A stretch of 64,000 bases of DNA from Adiantum capillus-veneris (taxonomy: Eukaryota > Streptophyta > Polypodiopsida > Polypodiales > Pteridaceae), in contig CM043952.1 of NCBI GenBank assembly GCA_014529385.2, positions 152,570,057 to 152,634,056 of the forward strand, read 5' to 3'. Below are positions 11,431 to 23,700 of the stretch, in pieces (position 1 is the stretch's first letter; the number at the start of each line of letters is the position of its first letter). The notes beneath the pieces were generated by a model. That model was not told the DNA's origin, made no database searches, and saw nothing but the letters and a program-made list of their open reading frames with translations. The translations under genes were made by a program, and so were the position numbers.

Positions 11431-13080
11431 GCTACAAGATCTATCTTTCAACATGTTGGATACATAAGTATATTTCCTATAATGTACACGTACACATCTA
11501 AGAACAATAATAAGCTTTTTATCTCATCCTGATATTTATCTCAAGTGTAGCATATTCTTACTTTACCGTTAAAAAGTATTATGGGAAAAAGCATCAATAG
11601 CTCCGTCTCTTTAACTTGGGGCAAAAAGCATTGGTTCTTTCTTTCTACTGTCTTATTACTATATCACACCCTAGCTAGATTCTATATCTAGGGTAGCTTT
11701 CAATATATATATATATTCTATGTATTTTTCATATTTGTCTTATATTTCTTTCTAATAGATACTAGGAAGGAATCATATCCTAGTGGGACACTAGCTTGCA
11801 TGATTTTTATTAGCGGGTCGCCGCGACGGACATCTGCAACATAGATTTCTAGCACTAACATAATGTCAATACTCAGGGAATGTGACTCGGATGGGGCACA
11901 GAGACTCTATGAGATCGTCAATCTCATGAAGTGAACCTTAACAAGCAAACATACTAGCTCAACAAGCAAACCAACACTCAATGATCAAGGAAATCTACCT
12001 ATGTCCTTTCTCACAGCTCTAGGTCATCACGCCATTTTGGCACTCGAACGAGCTCTAAATGCAACGAAACTTTAAGAGGAGGTCTAGGACACCTAGGGGC
12101 ACTATCCTAGCAAGTCTGGTCACAATCCAACAAGGTACCAAAATCATGATCCATCATGAAAAAGGTCATGAAAGCTGTAACAGAACATGCCAAAAATGTT
12201 GTCCTATGGTCTAAGAACACTCTCCTATGGTCAAAATGACAATAAAAAATGATTTAAGTACTCAAATCTGCATTTATAGCTCACAAACACGTAGTCACAA
12301 ACCTCAACAAAACTAGCAATGCTTACAATTGACTTAAAGAGCAAAGAGAGAGCAACACAATGCAAGTTTTGGATTTGAAAACGGATTAGTCAATCATTAG
12401 AAAAGTCGATTACAAGTTTGGAGCAGCTAGTAGCTTGAGCGTATGTTTTTTGAGCTCCCTCCTTCTTCTAAAAATATGCCTCCTTTCACATTAAACTTAT
12501 TGACCTTTATATCTAGGGCTTTCTAAATGGCCAGTGGCCGGCTTACACAGACCTTTACAAATATCATTACAACATTACAACTCAAGGAATTGATGGCTAC
12601 TCTGGAATTAGGATTTACACAGAGTCTTACTACACTAGCTTGAAAAACTAATAGAGTACAAATGTGGTGTCCGACTATGTGTCCAACCAATTGGGTGCCC
12701 GTTTGAACAATTTTCAAAGATGCACTCATTTTAATGAATTACTGCAAGGATGATTACAAAACTTTGTCAAGGAGCAATGTAATGCTTTCATATTGCATGA
12801 GGTGTCCATTGGAATGAAATGAAAGTTTAGGATAAGGGGACCACAAGAAGACTTTTGCTGCCACAAATGTATCCTCTTTTGATGATTCTTTTGCACAAGG
12901 TTCCAATCCCAATTGGAAAAAGTATATAAAATGGGGGCCGTAGCTTATTAGCTGAATTTTTTGCCCCAATTTTTTCTTTTCTTTTTAGAGCCACGATTGA
13001 GGAGATATAATCAAAATGGTGGATCCCAGTGTGCCCACATCATGTAGGGACAACTCATTTAAAACCTTGCCAGTTCTTGT
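11431..13080. other. No gene seen
   Basis: AT-rich, with scattered stops in all frames. Short open frames at 12523-12729 and 12754-12969 (-) have no recognisable motif. It may be decayed retroelement leader or LTR, which I cannot show. Confidence 0.4.
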
Positions 13081-13129
13081 TCACACTGGCTTTTCTCTTT
13101 CTTGTGTAACCCTTGGGGGTTCCCTTCAC

Positions 13130-13137
13130 CTATAAAA
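13130..13137 (+). promoter_or_regulatory. TATA box of an LTR-like promoter
   Basis: TATAAAAGGGG follows a C-rich stretch, ~55 bp upstream of a duplicated 118-bp segment and ~1.45 kb upstream of the gypsy-4 gag start on the same strand. This fits an LTR U3/R boundary, but no second LTR was found. Confidence 0.45.
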
Positions 13138-13185
13138 GGGGACCTCCTCTTCCTTGAAATCCATTCATGGGGGAGTGAGAGTAGT

Positions 13186-13421
13186 AATGCCTAATTGTAC
13201 TTAGCCATAAACATAATCATAAGACTATACTTACTCCTAGAGGAAGACTAGCCAATCTTGTAAGCTATCCTTAGAAGATAAAATTTAATCAAAGATAAAC
13301 TTTAATGCCTAATTGTACTTAGCCATAAACATAAGCCTAAGCCTACATTTACTCATAGAGGAAGACTAGTCAATCTTGTAAGCTATCCTTGGAAGGTAAA
13401 CTTCAATCAAAGAAGGACTTG
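13186..13421 (+). repeat. Tandem duplication, 118-bp unit
   Basis: AATGCCTAATTGTACTTAGCC starts a unit at 13186 and again at 13304. The second copy has a few substitutions and small insertions. It lies just downstream of the TATA box, where an LTR R/U5 region would be. Confidence 0.8.
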
Positions 13422-15454
13422 AACTTGGTGCATCAATCAAGGCTGGAAGTCTTCTATATTCTTCTCTCTCCATCAAAATGGTGAAGGGTTTGTCAAGTAA
13501 GATGTGTTTTACTTTGATATTTTGTTGGTTTTTTTTTTCTTTTTTATCTCTAATCCAACATATATCTCTAATTTCATTTCTCTCTCCAACCAAATCTATC
13601 TCTCTTTCTCTTAGAAAGTCATTCTCTCTACAAATTCTAGGTTCTCCATCTAGAGGTACATCTCTCCCCATAGTATCCTCATTGCCTACGGGCAAGAATA
13701 GGGTTTGGGAGGGAAATTCTATTTTCTTCACTTCTCTCATATGTACATTTTGTACATACTAGGGTTATGATTCCACTCTGTGCAATCTATTACAATTAAC
13801 GTATGGATTAGCCATAAAATACACTTTCAACAATGTATAGTGTTTCTCTTTGGCTCGGAAAGGCTCAATGAAATACTTCTTTCACTGGATCCCATTATAC
13901 TAGCCCTTATAGAGTATAGCTTTTCTTTTGAGTTATCTTGCTATGAACCAAGAGGATTTGCACACACAACTAATCCCAATCACTAGACAAAATATATATA
14001 TTATGGTTAGCACAAAATTACAATTCCAAAGAACAATTCATAGCGTGTTTGGTCGGTAAAGATTGAACACCAAAGATTGATCCTAGGATCCCATCTTCTT
14101 TTTAGATCAATGCACATAACCCACATAGGGAATCAAGTCCTTATATACAATTGTTTGGTTGGGATTAACCCTCTAGTTTTACCAATCAACATTGTAGAGT
14201 ACTAAAGAGAAAATCATTATTTTGACAAAGAATTACAGAGTCAAAAGTTTTGTATAGATAGCTAGAACCAAGGATCGTGCGAGTTGGTGACCATTTTGGA
14301 GTGAAAAACATTTTACAAGTTAGGAAAGCGATTCGAAAGCAAGTCAGAGCAAAGGGAAGCTGCAAGAAAACTTATAAGGTAAGAGGTTTGGGTTGATAGA
14401 TGTTTGTGTGAAAGATTTGATGAATTTGAGATCTAGTAGATGTCTTCAAAGAGACTAGAGATTGGTAGGAGATCATGTTAGCTTAGTGTCAACAGAAGAG
14501 AGTGTGAGCCAAGAAAGCCGTTAGCACCAATCACAGAAGATGGTAGTAAGACCCATATCTCTTCAGAACAATCTGTTTACCTCATGGCTTACCAAAATAC
14601 CATGGCTCACCAACAGACCCAAGTAGGGGGAGGTAGCACCTCCATGAATAAAACTCATGAATACTACAAGGAGAAAATTCCCATGGATACTTGGTGTATT
14701 CTGATGCAAGGGGACACAAAAGCATCTGTATTGAGGAAAAAATAGATGAGGGAGAAAAAATCATTCTAGCATATGAAGATGGAGGTAGATTCCGTGATAA
14801 TGAGGGAACTCATTACCTCATTATCAGGGATCCGAAAAACTATAACAAATATGTGGACAATGTTGCAAAAGGGAAGATGATTTTTGAGATGACAAAAATG
14901 CCACCTTGAGTAGATCTTCCTAATGCCATCAGGGTATTTGACAAAAAGGTAGTGAAAGTTGTAGGATTAGTAGGAGTCTACGAGTATACAGATGGTAGGG
15001 ACAAATCATATTTTAGATGTCTAGCACCCTATGCATTTGAACTAAGCACGAAAACGATTTTGTACTTGTTTCTTCAAATCAAGCGAAGGGACTCACATAA
15101 TGTATGCTGGCAAGTATGGACGAGAATACATACCTATAGAACAAGTGAGAGTAGCTAGAATGATAAGCTCATGAGTAATCCAGAAAGTTCCAATAGTCAA
15201 GAGACAAAGCCTACTCCTAGTAAATCCACAAATCCCTTTGAAGAAATGGAAGATAGTGTAAGGTATTCATCAAGTCAAGCTAGAAGGATTGAAACACCAA
15301 TTTTTTCTTCACATTTTAACCCAAACCCAGCTATATCGCACTACCGGTTGCATCCAAAAGCAACAGTAGAACAAGACTTATATAATAGAGATGGAATTCT
15401 GGTCACATCAAGACCATACGTACCACACCATCCCCCATAATGCAATTTTTTTCC

Positions 15455-15901
15455 ATTAGGTGAAATTTGGACTCACAAAGGGACCCTTTAAGGAGTTTTT
15501 TACCTCTCTCTACCAAAATGGGCGCATGGATAAATTTTTGCAAACAAACTCCAGAGTTGGCAGAGATTTGACAGTTAGAATTTCCTCTTCAAGCTCTATC
15601 TACTGATATATAGCACCCCATGAGATTCCTCATATTTTAGAAGATTCTTTTTTTGATTCACCTATGATGTGACAACTCTGTCCAAATCTAAGTGAATCAA
15701 AAAAAGAATCTTGTAAAATATGAGGAATCTCATGGCGTGCTATATACAGTAGATAGAGCTTGAAGAGGACATTCTAACTGTCAAACCTCCGCCAACTTTG
15801 GAGTTTGTTTGCAAAAATTTATCCATGCGCCCATTTTGGTAGAGAGAGGTAAAGTCAAAACTCCTTAAAGGGCCCCTTTGTGAGCCCAAATTTCACCTAA
15901 T
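15455..15901. mobile_element. 447-bp foldback/MITE-like element
   Basis: Nearly the whole element is an inverted repeat: left arm 15455-15660, right arm 15692-15901, loop about 31 bases. Ends read ATTAGGTGAAATTTGG and its reverse complement. TA next to each end would suit a Tc1/mariner-type target but I cannot fix the duplication. It sits exactly between two tandem copies of a gypsy-4 gag block. No ORF. Confidence 0.8.
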
Positions 15902-17203
15902 GCATTTTAATCCAAACCCAGCTACATTGCAGTCATGGTTGCATCCAGAAGCAACGATAGAACATGAATCCCATAGAGGTGGAATTCCGGTCACATCAGG
16001 ACCATACGTACCACCACCATCCCCCAAAATTCGAATAGTGTCAATAATGCCGACATATTATTATCCTATTGAGAGCAGAGGACCAACTGCAATACCAACC
16101 ACAACAAGATTCCCATATATGGAAAAAATTAAGAGAGAAAGAAGATTCATAGAGGAACCACCTATTGTAAGGACCTCACGAGGATATGGAGTAGACGCTA
16201 TGCCAATATACGAGTGAGGAATGATAGTGAGAGAAGGAAGAGGAGAGTCTACGATAAGACTTGTAGACAACAGACGTGCTAGACCTTATCAAGTTAAAAA
16301 ATGGGTTAATAGGAAGTATTCCGGGGAAAAAGAAACTAGAGATCACGTGGTGGCATTCGTAAGAGTAATCCGTGTAGAAGAAGTTACACAGTTTGATACG
16401 CAGTTTATTGGATTTGGACTCACCTTAGAGGAAGATGCAACCACCTAGTTTGGTTCAGTCGAGAGAAGGGATTTTGAGACCATACAAGAAGTCCAGACTC
16501 ATGTTGATATTTTTTTAAGGAGGGAGGAATGTGGACCTTCAAAAGGATCTACATATAAAAAGGAGCTCAACTTTAAACAAGTTGAGCAGAGAAGCCCTAT
16601 AACTAGTAGATAATTGTGTTGCCTACAAGGAAGGTGACTATAAAGACTTAGATGTTGATTCTTTATCACATCATAGTGGAACTAAGTCCCAAAAAATCAT
16701 CACAAAAGAGCGAGGCAACTGTAAGTCAAGAGTAACTTATTGAAGAAGTGCTCAAAAGGGTAAGCCCATTTCCTAGTCCATAGGCTAAGCAACCTAAGTG
16801 GAGTGCCATCAAACAAAAATGGATGAATCATGTGACGGAAGAGTGTTAGTACAACAAGGGATATGCGAGAGAGCGACATTATGTTCCACCAAGCTAAGTA
16901 GCACCTCCTCAAGTACCACCAATTCTTAGGTATACAACAAAAAATTTGACAAGGCCAAGGGCAAGACCAGGAGGAATTAGGTATGCACCCATTGTAGAAG
17001 AACCAGAGGAACAAGCCTTAGTGACTATACCCACATATTATGAAGAGACAAGTGGAAATATGGCTAGTTTAGCATATAGTCCACCCAAAGAGTCGAAAGC
17101 GCCAGAACCTTGTAGCATGATTGGGATATTGGACCACCAACAGCAGCTCATGATGCCGCAAGAGAAGGAATATACAACTTAGATGACAGAACATTAATGT
17201 TCA

Positions 17204-17403
17204 TAGCCAATGGTGGCTTAGTAGGACAAAGGTCTGTCTATCAACACAGAACTGCTCTAGGAGAGCCTCAACAATGGTGGCTTAGCAGGACAAAGGTCTG
17301 CCTATCAACAGAGAACGTCTTTAGGAGCACCTTAACAATGGTGGCTTAGCAGGACAAAGATCTGCCTATCAACAGAGAACGGCTCTAGGAGCACCTCAAC
17401 AAT
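17204..17403 (+). repeat. 64-bp tandem repeat, three copies, in gypsy-4 gag
   Basis: The unit starting AATGGTGGCTTAGCAGGACA occurs three times. As 64 is not a multiple of three, each copy shifts the frame, so the duplication destroys the gag frame. The block corresponds to the IANGGLVGQR segment also present once in gypsy-3. Confidence 0.8.
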
Positions 17404-18081
17404 GATTATGACCTTGCTACACGTGTGGTGGTGACCACCTTATGAAAGACTCATCTGATTAATGATTGCTCAAAAACCCCCAATAAAATGGTAAAAACAA
17501 CGTTGAACATATTAGAGGCAGTCCCGTCAAGTAGTGATTCTGAAAATGAAACGATGATACCTATACAGGTGTCCCTGGAGCACAATATCAAAAAGCAATT
17601 GAAGAACCAATAGTTGAGGAACCTAGAGCAGATGCGTTTAGTCTTGAACAAAAAATTCAACTAAACACTTGGAAGGCTAGGAAATCACGCATGAAAGATA
17701 AGAAGGAACATGAACAGACAACCCTAGATGAGGCGCTAAAACAAACGAGGGACATATTAAAAAGACTTGAGAATCAAACTAGTCCTAGGTGGAAATCCTA
17801 GAAGTTGTAGAGTTTGTATTGTTTTAGTTGTCTTGGATTTTGTTTTGGTTCGATCTTAGGTGTTTTTATTGAAGGGAGTTTGTTGCTCTGTCTCTTTGGA
17901 ATCCAGAGTTCTTCTTGATTACCTCGGGCTGCAATCAACTTCTTTGGCATCTATACTTTTGTGATATATTGTGGAGTTAGTCCCCTAGGTTTACCATGTA
18001 TCTTTGAGCATGGCTATCTCCTTCTCCTTCTCGCAGAGGTCATCTATGCAGGCTTTTTCTCTCTCTCCCTCTCTCTCTTTG

Positions 18082-18082
<1 letters not shown>

Positions 18083-18168
<86 letters not shown>
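18083..18168 (+). repeat. (CT)n microsatellite
   Basis: Over 40 CT units. It lies 400-480 bp upstream of the ATG at 18566, in what would be the promoter/5' UTR side of the interrupted gene. A shorter (GA)n follows at 18330-18356. Confidence 0.95.
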
Positions 18169-18172
<4 letters not shown>

Positions 18173-18584
18173 CAAGTGTGCATTTGTTACTATAAACGTA
18201 CACGTATTTTTGCCGCCCATTAAATGCAAGTCCTTGTAACACGCATTCAATATATGGGGCTCGCATCGTTAAAAACGCCAACGGTAATATCTATTATTGC
18301 ATGAAAAGGGGAGAGGAGAGAGAGAGAATAACGAGAGAGAGAGAGAGAGAGAGAGAAGGAGGGAGAGAAAGAGAGACTAACTGGTGTGGTCAAGCTAATT
18401 ACAGACCTCGAAAGAGACGGAGATAAAGCCTTGAGAGATAGAGAGAGAAAGTGAGGAAGTGGAAAAGAGACACCTAAGAAGGCCTCTACCTCCTTCAAGG
18501 TGCAGAAATGAGAAGCTTGAAGACTCAAAACTACATTCCCAGTCCAAACCTCTACTCAAACAACAATGTCTAGTCCTGGCAAAG

Positions 18585-18715
18585 CACTACAAGAGGCTAT
18601 TCATATTAGCGACACTCACCCAGCGACGCTCAAAAAAAAATTCCCGGCGTCGCTATGAGCGTCGCAAATTTCTTTGTAAATTTGCGACGCTCATAGCGAT
18701 GCCGACTGGGCTAAA
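18585..18715 (+). repeat. Left terminal and subterminal region of CACTA-1
   Basis: After the terminal repeat come AGCGACGCTC and GGCGTCGCTATGAGCGTCGC words, then an inverted repeat with arms of about 26 bases around CTTTGT (18647-18704). Such arrays bind the transposition proteins in En/Spm elements; binding here is inferred. Confidence 0.75.
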
Positions 18716-18789
18716 AAAATAATAGAGCGCGCCCAAAAACTCAGATCTCAGATCTGAGTTTTTCGGCGCCCTCAAGCAAGGAGCAGGTA

Positions 18790-18838
18790 ACGCTCTCCCT
18801 CTCTCTCTCTCTCTCGCTCTCTCTCTCTTTTTCTTCTC

Positions 18839-18869
<31 letters not shown>

Positions 18870-19440
18870 AGAGGAAGGAGAGCCAGGTATGCTCCTTCCC
18901 TCTCCTCACTCTCATGTTCCCTTCCCCTCTTTCTCTCTCCCTCTCTCTCTCTCTCACACACACACATACACACACACACATAGTGTTTTTGAGAGAGAGA
19001 GAGAGAGAGAGAGAGTACAAACATAAACAAAAACGCACACACACATACATAAACAAAGAATGCACACACACATTGAGAGAGGAAAAGAGAGAGAGAGCAT
19101 GCATAAACAAAAAACGCACGCATTGAGAGAGGAAAAGAGAGAGAGAACATGCATAAACAAAAAACGCACACATTGAGAGAGGAAAAGAGAGAGAAAACAT
19201 GCATACGATCCAAAAAAACGCACACACATTGAGAGAGAAAGAGAGAGAAACTAATTTAACATCGTAGGAAACTAATTAAAATTAAAAGACCTAAAGATCT
19301 AGCCGACGAGGAGTTGAACTCAAGACCTATTATTCAAGAGGGAAATGGCATAACCAATCTATCATACTTGGCATGGGTGATAGAAAGGTTATACCATTTA
19401 TCTCTTTTTATTGGCACACACATCCACACACGCACACACA
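18790..19440 (+). repeat. Compound CT/CA/GA microsatellites with ~58-bp tandem units
   Basis: Blocks of (CT)n, (CA)n and (GA)n alternate. At 19070-19225 a unit of about 58 bp (AAAACGCACACATTGAGAGAGG then AAAGAGAGAGA and CATGCATA) is repeated three times. Long open frames here on both strands are simple-repeat artefacts. Confidence 0.85.
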
Positions 19441-20130
19441 CACACAAGAAGAAGAGAGTTATAACGTTGTAGGAAACTATCCTAAAAGACGTTAAAGATT
19501 AGGTTAGATGTAGACTTATGTTAAATTAGATTTAGGTTTATTTAAGTTAAATTAGATTATATTTAGGTTTATTTTTAATTAGATTTACGTTTATTTACAC
19601 TAGATTTAGATTTACGTTATATTAGATTAGATTTAGGTCTCCATAGATTGCGATGCCTGCATGAAGCGGGTGAAGAAAGCCCTCAATGGAATATAGGGTA
19701 TTATTGCCTTCACTCATGGTGGGCTCCGTCGATCCAAAAGTAATGGTGAAATGTCTTCAGAAGATAGGGAAGAAGGTGGATCTTCAGGACGGAAAGAGTC
19801 ACTACATCCCCGACACAATGACCATCTAGACAACCTCTAGTCATTCAACAGCAACTTTAAAGTTAGTAACAAGAGCAAGAACGGTCTAAAGGGCCAATTG
19901 CTGTCGTCAGATGTGGATGGAGATGAGGCAGCGTCACCGCCGGAAGTTAACTCTCACATCTTTAGTGATGAGAATGCCAACTCTTGCCGAGTTATGTGAA
20001 AAATTATGTGTTAAATCAGTTTTAAGGTTCTTATAATCCCCGTCAGTTTAGTTCTTTGTTTTTAATATAACATAATTTACGTTAGATTTAGATTTATGTT
20101 ATATTAGATTAGACTTAGGTCTATTTAGGT

Positions 20131-20176
<46 letters not shown>

Positions 20177-20310
20177 GAAGAAGAGAGTTTTAACGTCGTA
20201 GGAAACTATCTCGAAAGACGTTAAAGATTAGGTTAGATGTAGACTTACGTTAAATTAGATTTAGGTTTATTTTTAGTTAGATTTACGCTTATTTACGTTA
20301 GATCGAGTCC
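19440..20310 (+). repeat. Direct duplication inside CACTA-1 (about 105 bp, two copies)
   Basis: The segment CACAAGAAGAAGAGAG...GACGTTAAAGATTAGGTTAGATG occurs at 19440-19545 and 20165-20275, on either side of the captured gene fragment. Both are followed by TTAGATTTAGGTTTA-rich sequence, and the second is preceded by a (CA)n run (20135-20174). Confidence 0.75.
19643..19999 (+). pseudogene. HIPP: Captured fragment of a heavy-metal-associated isoprenylated plant protein gene
   Basis: The frame at 19643 reads IDCDACMKRVKKALNGI, the metal-binding CxxC loop and first helix of an HMA domain. After a TAG at 19694-19696 a shifted frame (from 19722) gives GSVDPKVMVKCLQKIGKK, the second half of the domain. 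A third frame ends NSCRVM-stop (19979-19999), a CaaX box of the kind that is isoprenylated in HIPPs. The piece starts after an acceptor-like CTCCATAG. HIPPs bind metals at membranes or nucleus. Here it has a stop and frameshifts and lies inside a CACTA transposon, so it is a decayed capture and not a working gene. Confidence 0.72.
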
Positions 20311-20595
20311 ACGCAAGAATTACTTACGGTTTAGGGTTTAGAGTTAGACGAACAGTGAAAAGATCTACTGTGAAAAGATGTTAAGATGCTGTGAAGTGCT
20401 GTAGCAGCTAGAGAAGAGGCAAAGGGGTTTTGTCCACTACATGCAGTATCATGTAGACGTGGGTCTGTAGATTTCTTGTACCCACAAATATAGGTATTGA
20501 CCAATAAAGACGAGATTATAACCCGGTGGTTCTGATCTCCGTGCACCTCTAGACCGAGGTGTGCGGGGATTGGACATGACTAGAGAATGAGAGGT

Positions 20596-20597
<2 letters not shown>

Positions 20598-20646
<49 letters not shown>
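20598..20646 (+). repeat. (GA)n microsatellite upstream of TNP2 gene
   Basis: About 24 GA units, 66 bp before the TNP2 start codon. The same place in CACTA-2 holds (CT)n at 63700-63758, so the run is old in the family. Confidence 0.92.
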
Positions 20647-20649
<3 letters not shown>

Positions 20650-20711
20650 GACAAAGAATGCCAATAGAATATTAAATTTGTTGTCCAGGTTATAAGATTT
20701 TTATCCTCATT

Positions 20712-23700
20712 ATGAGTAGTGACGAGGATGTGGGACCGTCCAACCGAAACACCTATCTCTCAACAAGGGTCTTATGTCCTTGTAATCAATGCAAGCATGC
20801 TGTGCGACGGACAAGACGTGTTTCTTTGCAGCACGTTCGCGAATTTGGCGAGTTCGATCCATCTATTATAGATCGAGTTGTTGCCAATTATAACTCGTCG
20901 GACTCTGACACTGGCCAACAAGCAGCAATCTTGCAACCCAATAGACGTGTTCGCAGGCGCTTTGGTCAAGCAGCATATGTGAGGCCACAAGATGTAGCCT
21001 CTGACAGCTCGGGGGATGATCATGCAGAGCACATTCCCAACGAGGCAATGTTTGAGCCCGAGATTGATGAAATGATCGAGACGATCATGGATTCAGAAAG
21101 GCTTATCTATGATGATATGAAAAGTGAAGCCGATACGCCATTGTATAATGGAGCACGTATGTCTAGATTGAAAGCACTCCTGGTTCTTCTCAACATGCAG
21201 GCAAAGTTTTGATGGAGTGACACTAGCGTCACAGCGCTTTTCAGGTGATCTATTACAATTAGTTTACTTTAATAAAACTCTAAATGTATAATGATCTGAT
21301 AGATTTTTACACGACTGTATCATATTTTTATGTTGTGTAGATTGCTTAAAGAGCACATACTACCAGCTGACAATGTGATGCCAGATTCCTGAGATGAAGC
21401 AAGAAAGATTTTGCGAAACTTGGGGATGGATTACAATTCTATCCACGCTTGTCCTAATGACTGCATTCTTTTCAGAGGGGAATACATAGACATGGAGAAG
21501 TGTCCAAAATGTGATTCCGAAAGATATCGAGTAGATCTCCACGGGACAAAAATTCCACAAAAGGTTTTGCGACATTTTCATCTGCTTCCTCGCATCAAGC
21601 ATTTCTTCGAATGTAAGGCCATGGCCGCTCTAGCATCATGGCATGAGGAGAATAAATCTTCGGATGGTGTGCTACGAATTCCTGCAGATTGCGCAGCATG
21701 GAAACATATAGATGGAACATGGTCGGATTTTGCCAGGGAAGCTCAAAATTTGCGCTTAGGCTTGGCTATGGATGGCGTAAATCCATTTGGTCAAAGATCA
21801 ACATCTTACAGTGTATGGCCCGTTGTCATCGTCAACTACAACATTCCCCTGTGGTTGACTACGAAGAAGGGGCACCTATGGCTAAGCTTGATTGTGCCAG
21901 GGCGATATAAAGTAGGGAATATGGATGTGTATCTTCGTCCACTATTGGAAGAGCTACAACAATTGTGGATTGGCATAGAGGTGGTGGATATGAGCCGACA
22001 CACAGGACGACGGAATGCTTTGATCAGAGGCATTCTAATGTGGACCATGCATGACTATCCCGGGCTAACAGAACGCTCAGGTGATCTATTGACACTCCTC
22101 ACTCAGACACTGTAAATCTTGTTTTTTCCCATAGTTGATCTATTATCATGTGTATACATGCAGGGCTTCAAACAAGCGGATACAGAGCATGTGTCAAATG
22201 TGGACCTAGACTGAATGCACGTAGGGCGTCCTCACTGAAGAAGCAAATCTACGAAGGTCATCAAGCGTATCTTCCAGAGAATCATGTGTTACGCGACGGC
22301 TTTTTGGGAAGAGAGCCACCAAGGATGTCTGCACAAGCATGGTTAGAGCAGAAGGAGATGTGCGATGACGGATTGCCTCCAGGGATGAAGAGACTATCTC
22401 TATGGTACGAGTTACCATACTGGCCCCGACTCATGATCAATCACTTGCTCAATCCAATGCACATATTCAAGAATGTGGGTAATCTACTATGGGACCATCT
22501 GACCGGTAAGAAAGATACTTTGGGAGCCAGAGTTGACCTTAGAAATGTGGATCGTATGGAGCAATATTGGCCGCAAACAGCGTTTGATGGATCGATAAAA
22601 CTCCCTAAAGCACCATGGATTTTCACAGGAGCCCAAGAACGCAAAGTAAGAGAGACCATTCGATCTTTGCGGACCCCCACTGGCGTAATGCACTCGCTCC
22701 GAACGTGTTTTACTAAAGAAGGAAAGCTTACCGGTTTGAAGTCACACGATTGGCATAAAATGTGTCAGTTACGTTCATAGTGGACTTTAATATCATTGCA
22801 TAAAATGTGGACTTTAATATCATTGTTGCACATACTTTACAGTTTATTTTACCGGTTGCCATTGAGAGATGTTTGTCTCTCGACATCCGTAACACAATCT
22901 ACAAACTTGCAAAGCTGGTGCAATGGATCTCACAAAAGGAGATCAACGTAGACTCCATACCATTTGCCAAACTAAATGCTACGGAGCTTGTGTGCATGTT
23001 TGAGAAACATTTTCCTACTACCATGCTAACCATTCAGGTGCATCTTCTTGTTCACATAGTTGATGAGGTGGAAATAGCTGGCACAGTTCATTCCAGATGG
23101 ATGTTCTTCTTAGAACGTTTCATGAAAACGCTTAAGGGATATATGCGTCAAAAGGCACGTCCGGAGGGTAGCATGGCAGAAGGTTGGTTGGTATCAGAGT
23201 CCGTAGTGTACATTGGAGAGTGGCTAGACGGATTTGATAAAGCCCGGGACACGCTATGGCGAACCATAGATGATGAGCGCATATCTGGGATTGTCATGTG
23301 CAATCTCGGTGTTGAGAAGAAGATGACGGAAGATCTAGAGGCTAAAATCAACCGATTTTGCATGCTTCACAATCCAGTGATGCAAAAGTGGATTTCACAA
23401 TATGAGGATGCAAAGCAAGAGCGACAAAGGGCACGAATCGAGTGGAGACGGGGAAGACGACCACCGATGCACTATCCGACGGTTCTGGAGAGCCTACCAA
23501 CCTTCATGAGCTTAAGATGGTTGCACAACCAATTGAAAAGCGCACAACAATGCGGTGACGAAGTGACTGAGGAAGAGTGGGAGTACTCTTGGGGTTGCGC
23601 GACCAAGGTAAGTTTGCAATGTACGACATGCTAGTGACTTTATTTCTAAACGTTTGAACGGCCACTCATAATCTTTGTCCGTTGTAGTATAAGTCATACA

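Larger units (their letters stand above)
14556..17810 (+). pseudogene. Decayed gag of Ty3/gypsy element 'gypsy-4'
   Basis: Starts near ATG 14584 (MAYQNTMAHQQTQVGGG). Pieces follow in changing frames: 14691-14909, 14952-15158, 15171-15440, 15900-16217, 16221-16448, 16946-17182, then DRTLMFIANGGLVGQR and a CCHC-like CYTCGGDHLMKD near 17418-17455. The IANGGLVGQR block and knuckle match gypsy-3, so they are relatives. A ~43-residue block (HFNPNP...VPHHPP / VPPPSP) is duplicated at 15318-15439 and 15900-16025, with a foldback element between. No protease or RT follows; the copy is truncated. Confidence 0.65.

Noticed and set aside
18653-19229. Several long open frames on both strands
   Set aside because: They translate CT/GA/CA microsatellites (Leu-Ser, Arg-Glu, Thr-His runs).
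19500-20300. Telomere-like TTTAGG words
   Set aside because: The words are GATTTAGGTTTATTT-type, irregular, without TTTAGGG tandem runs.
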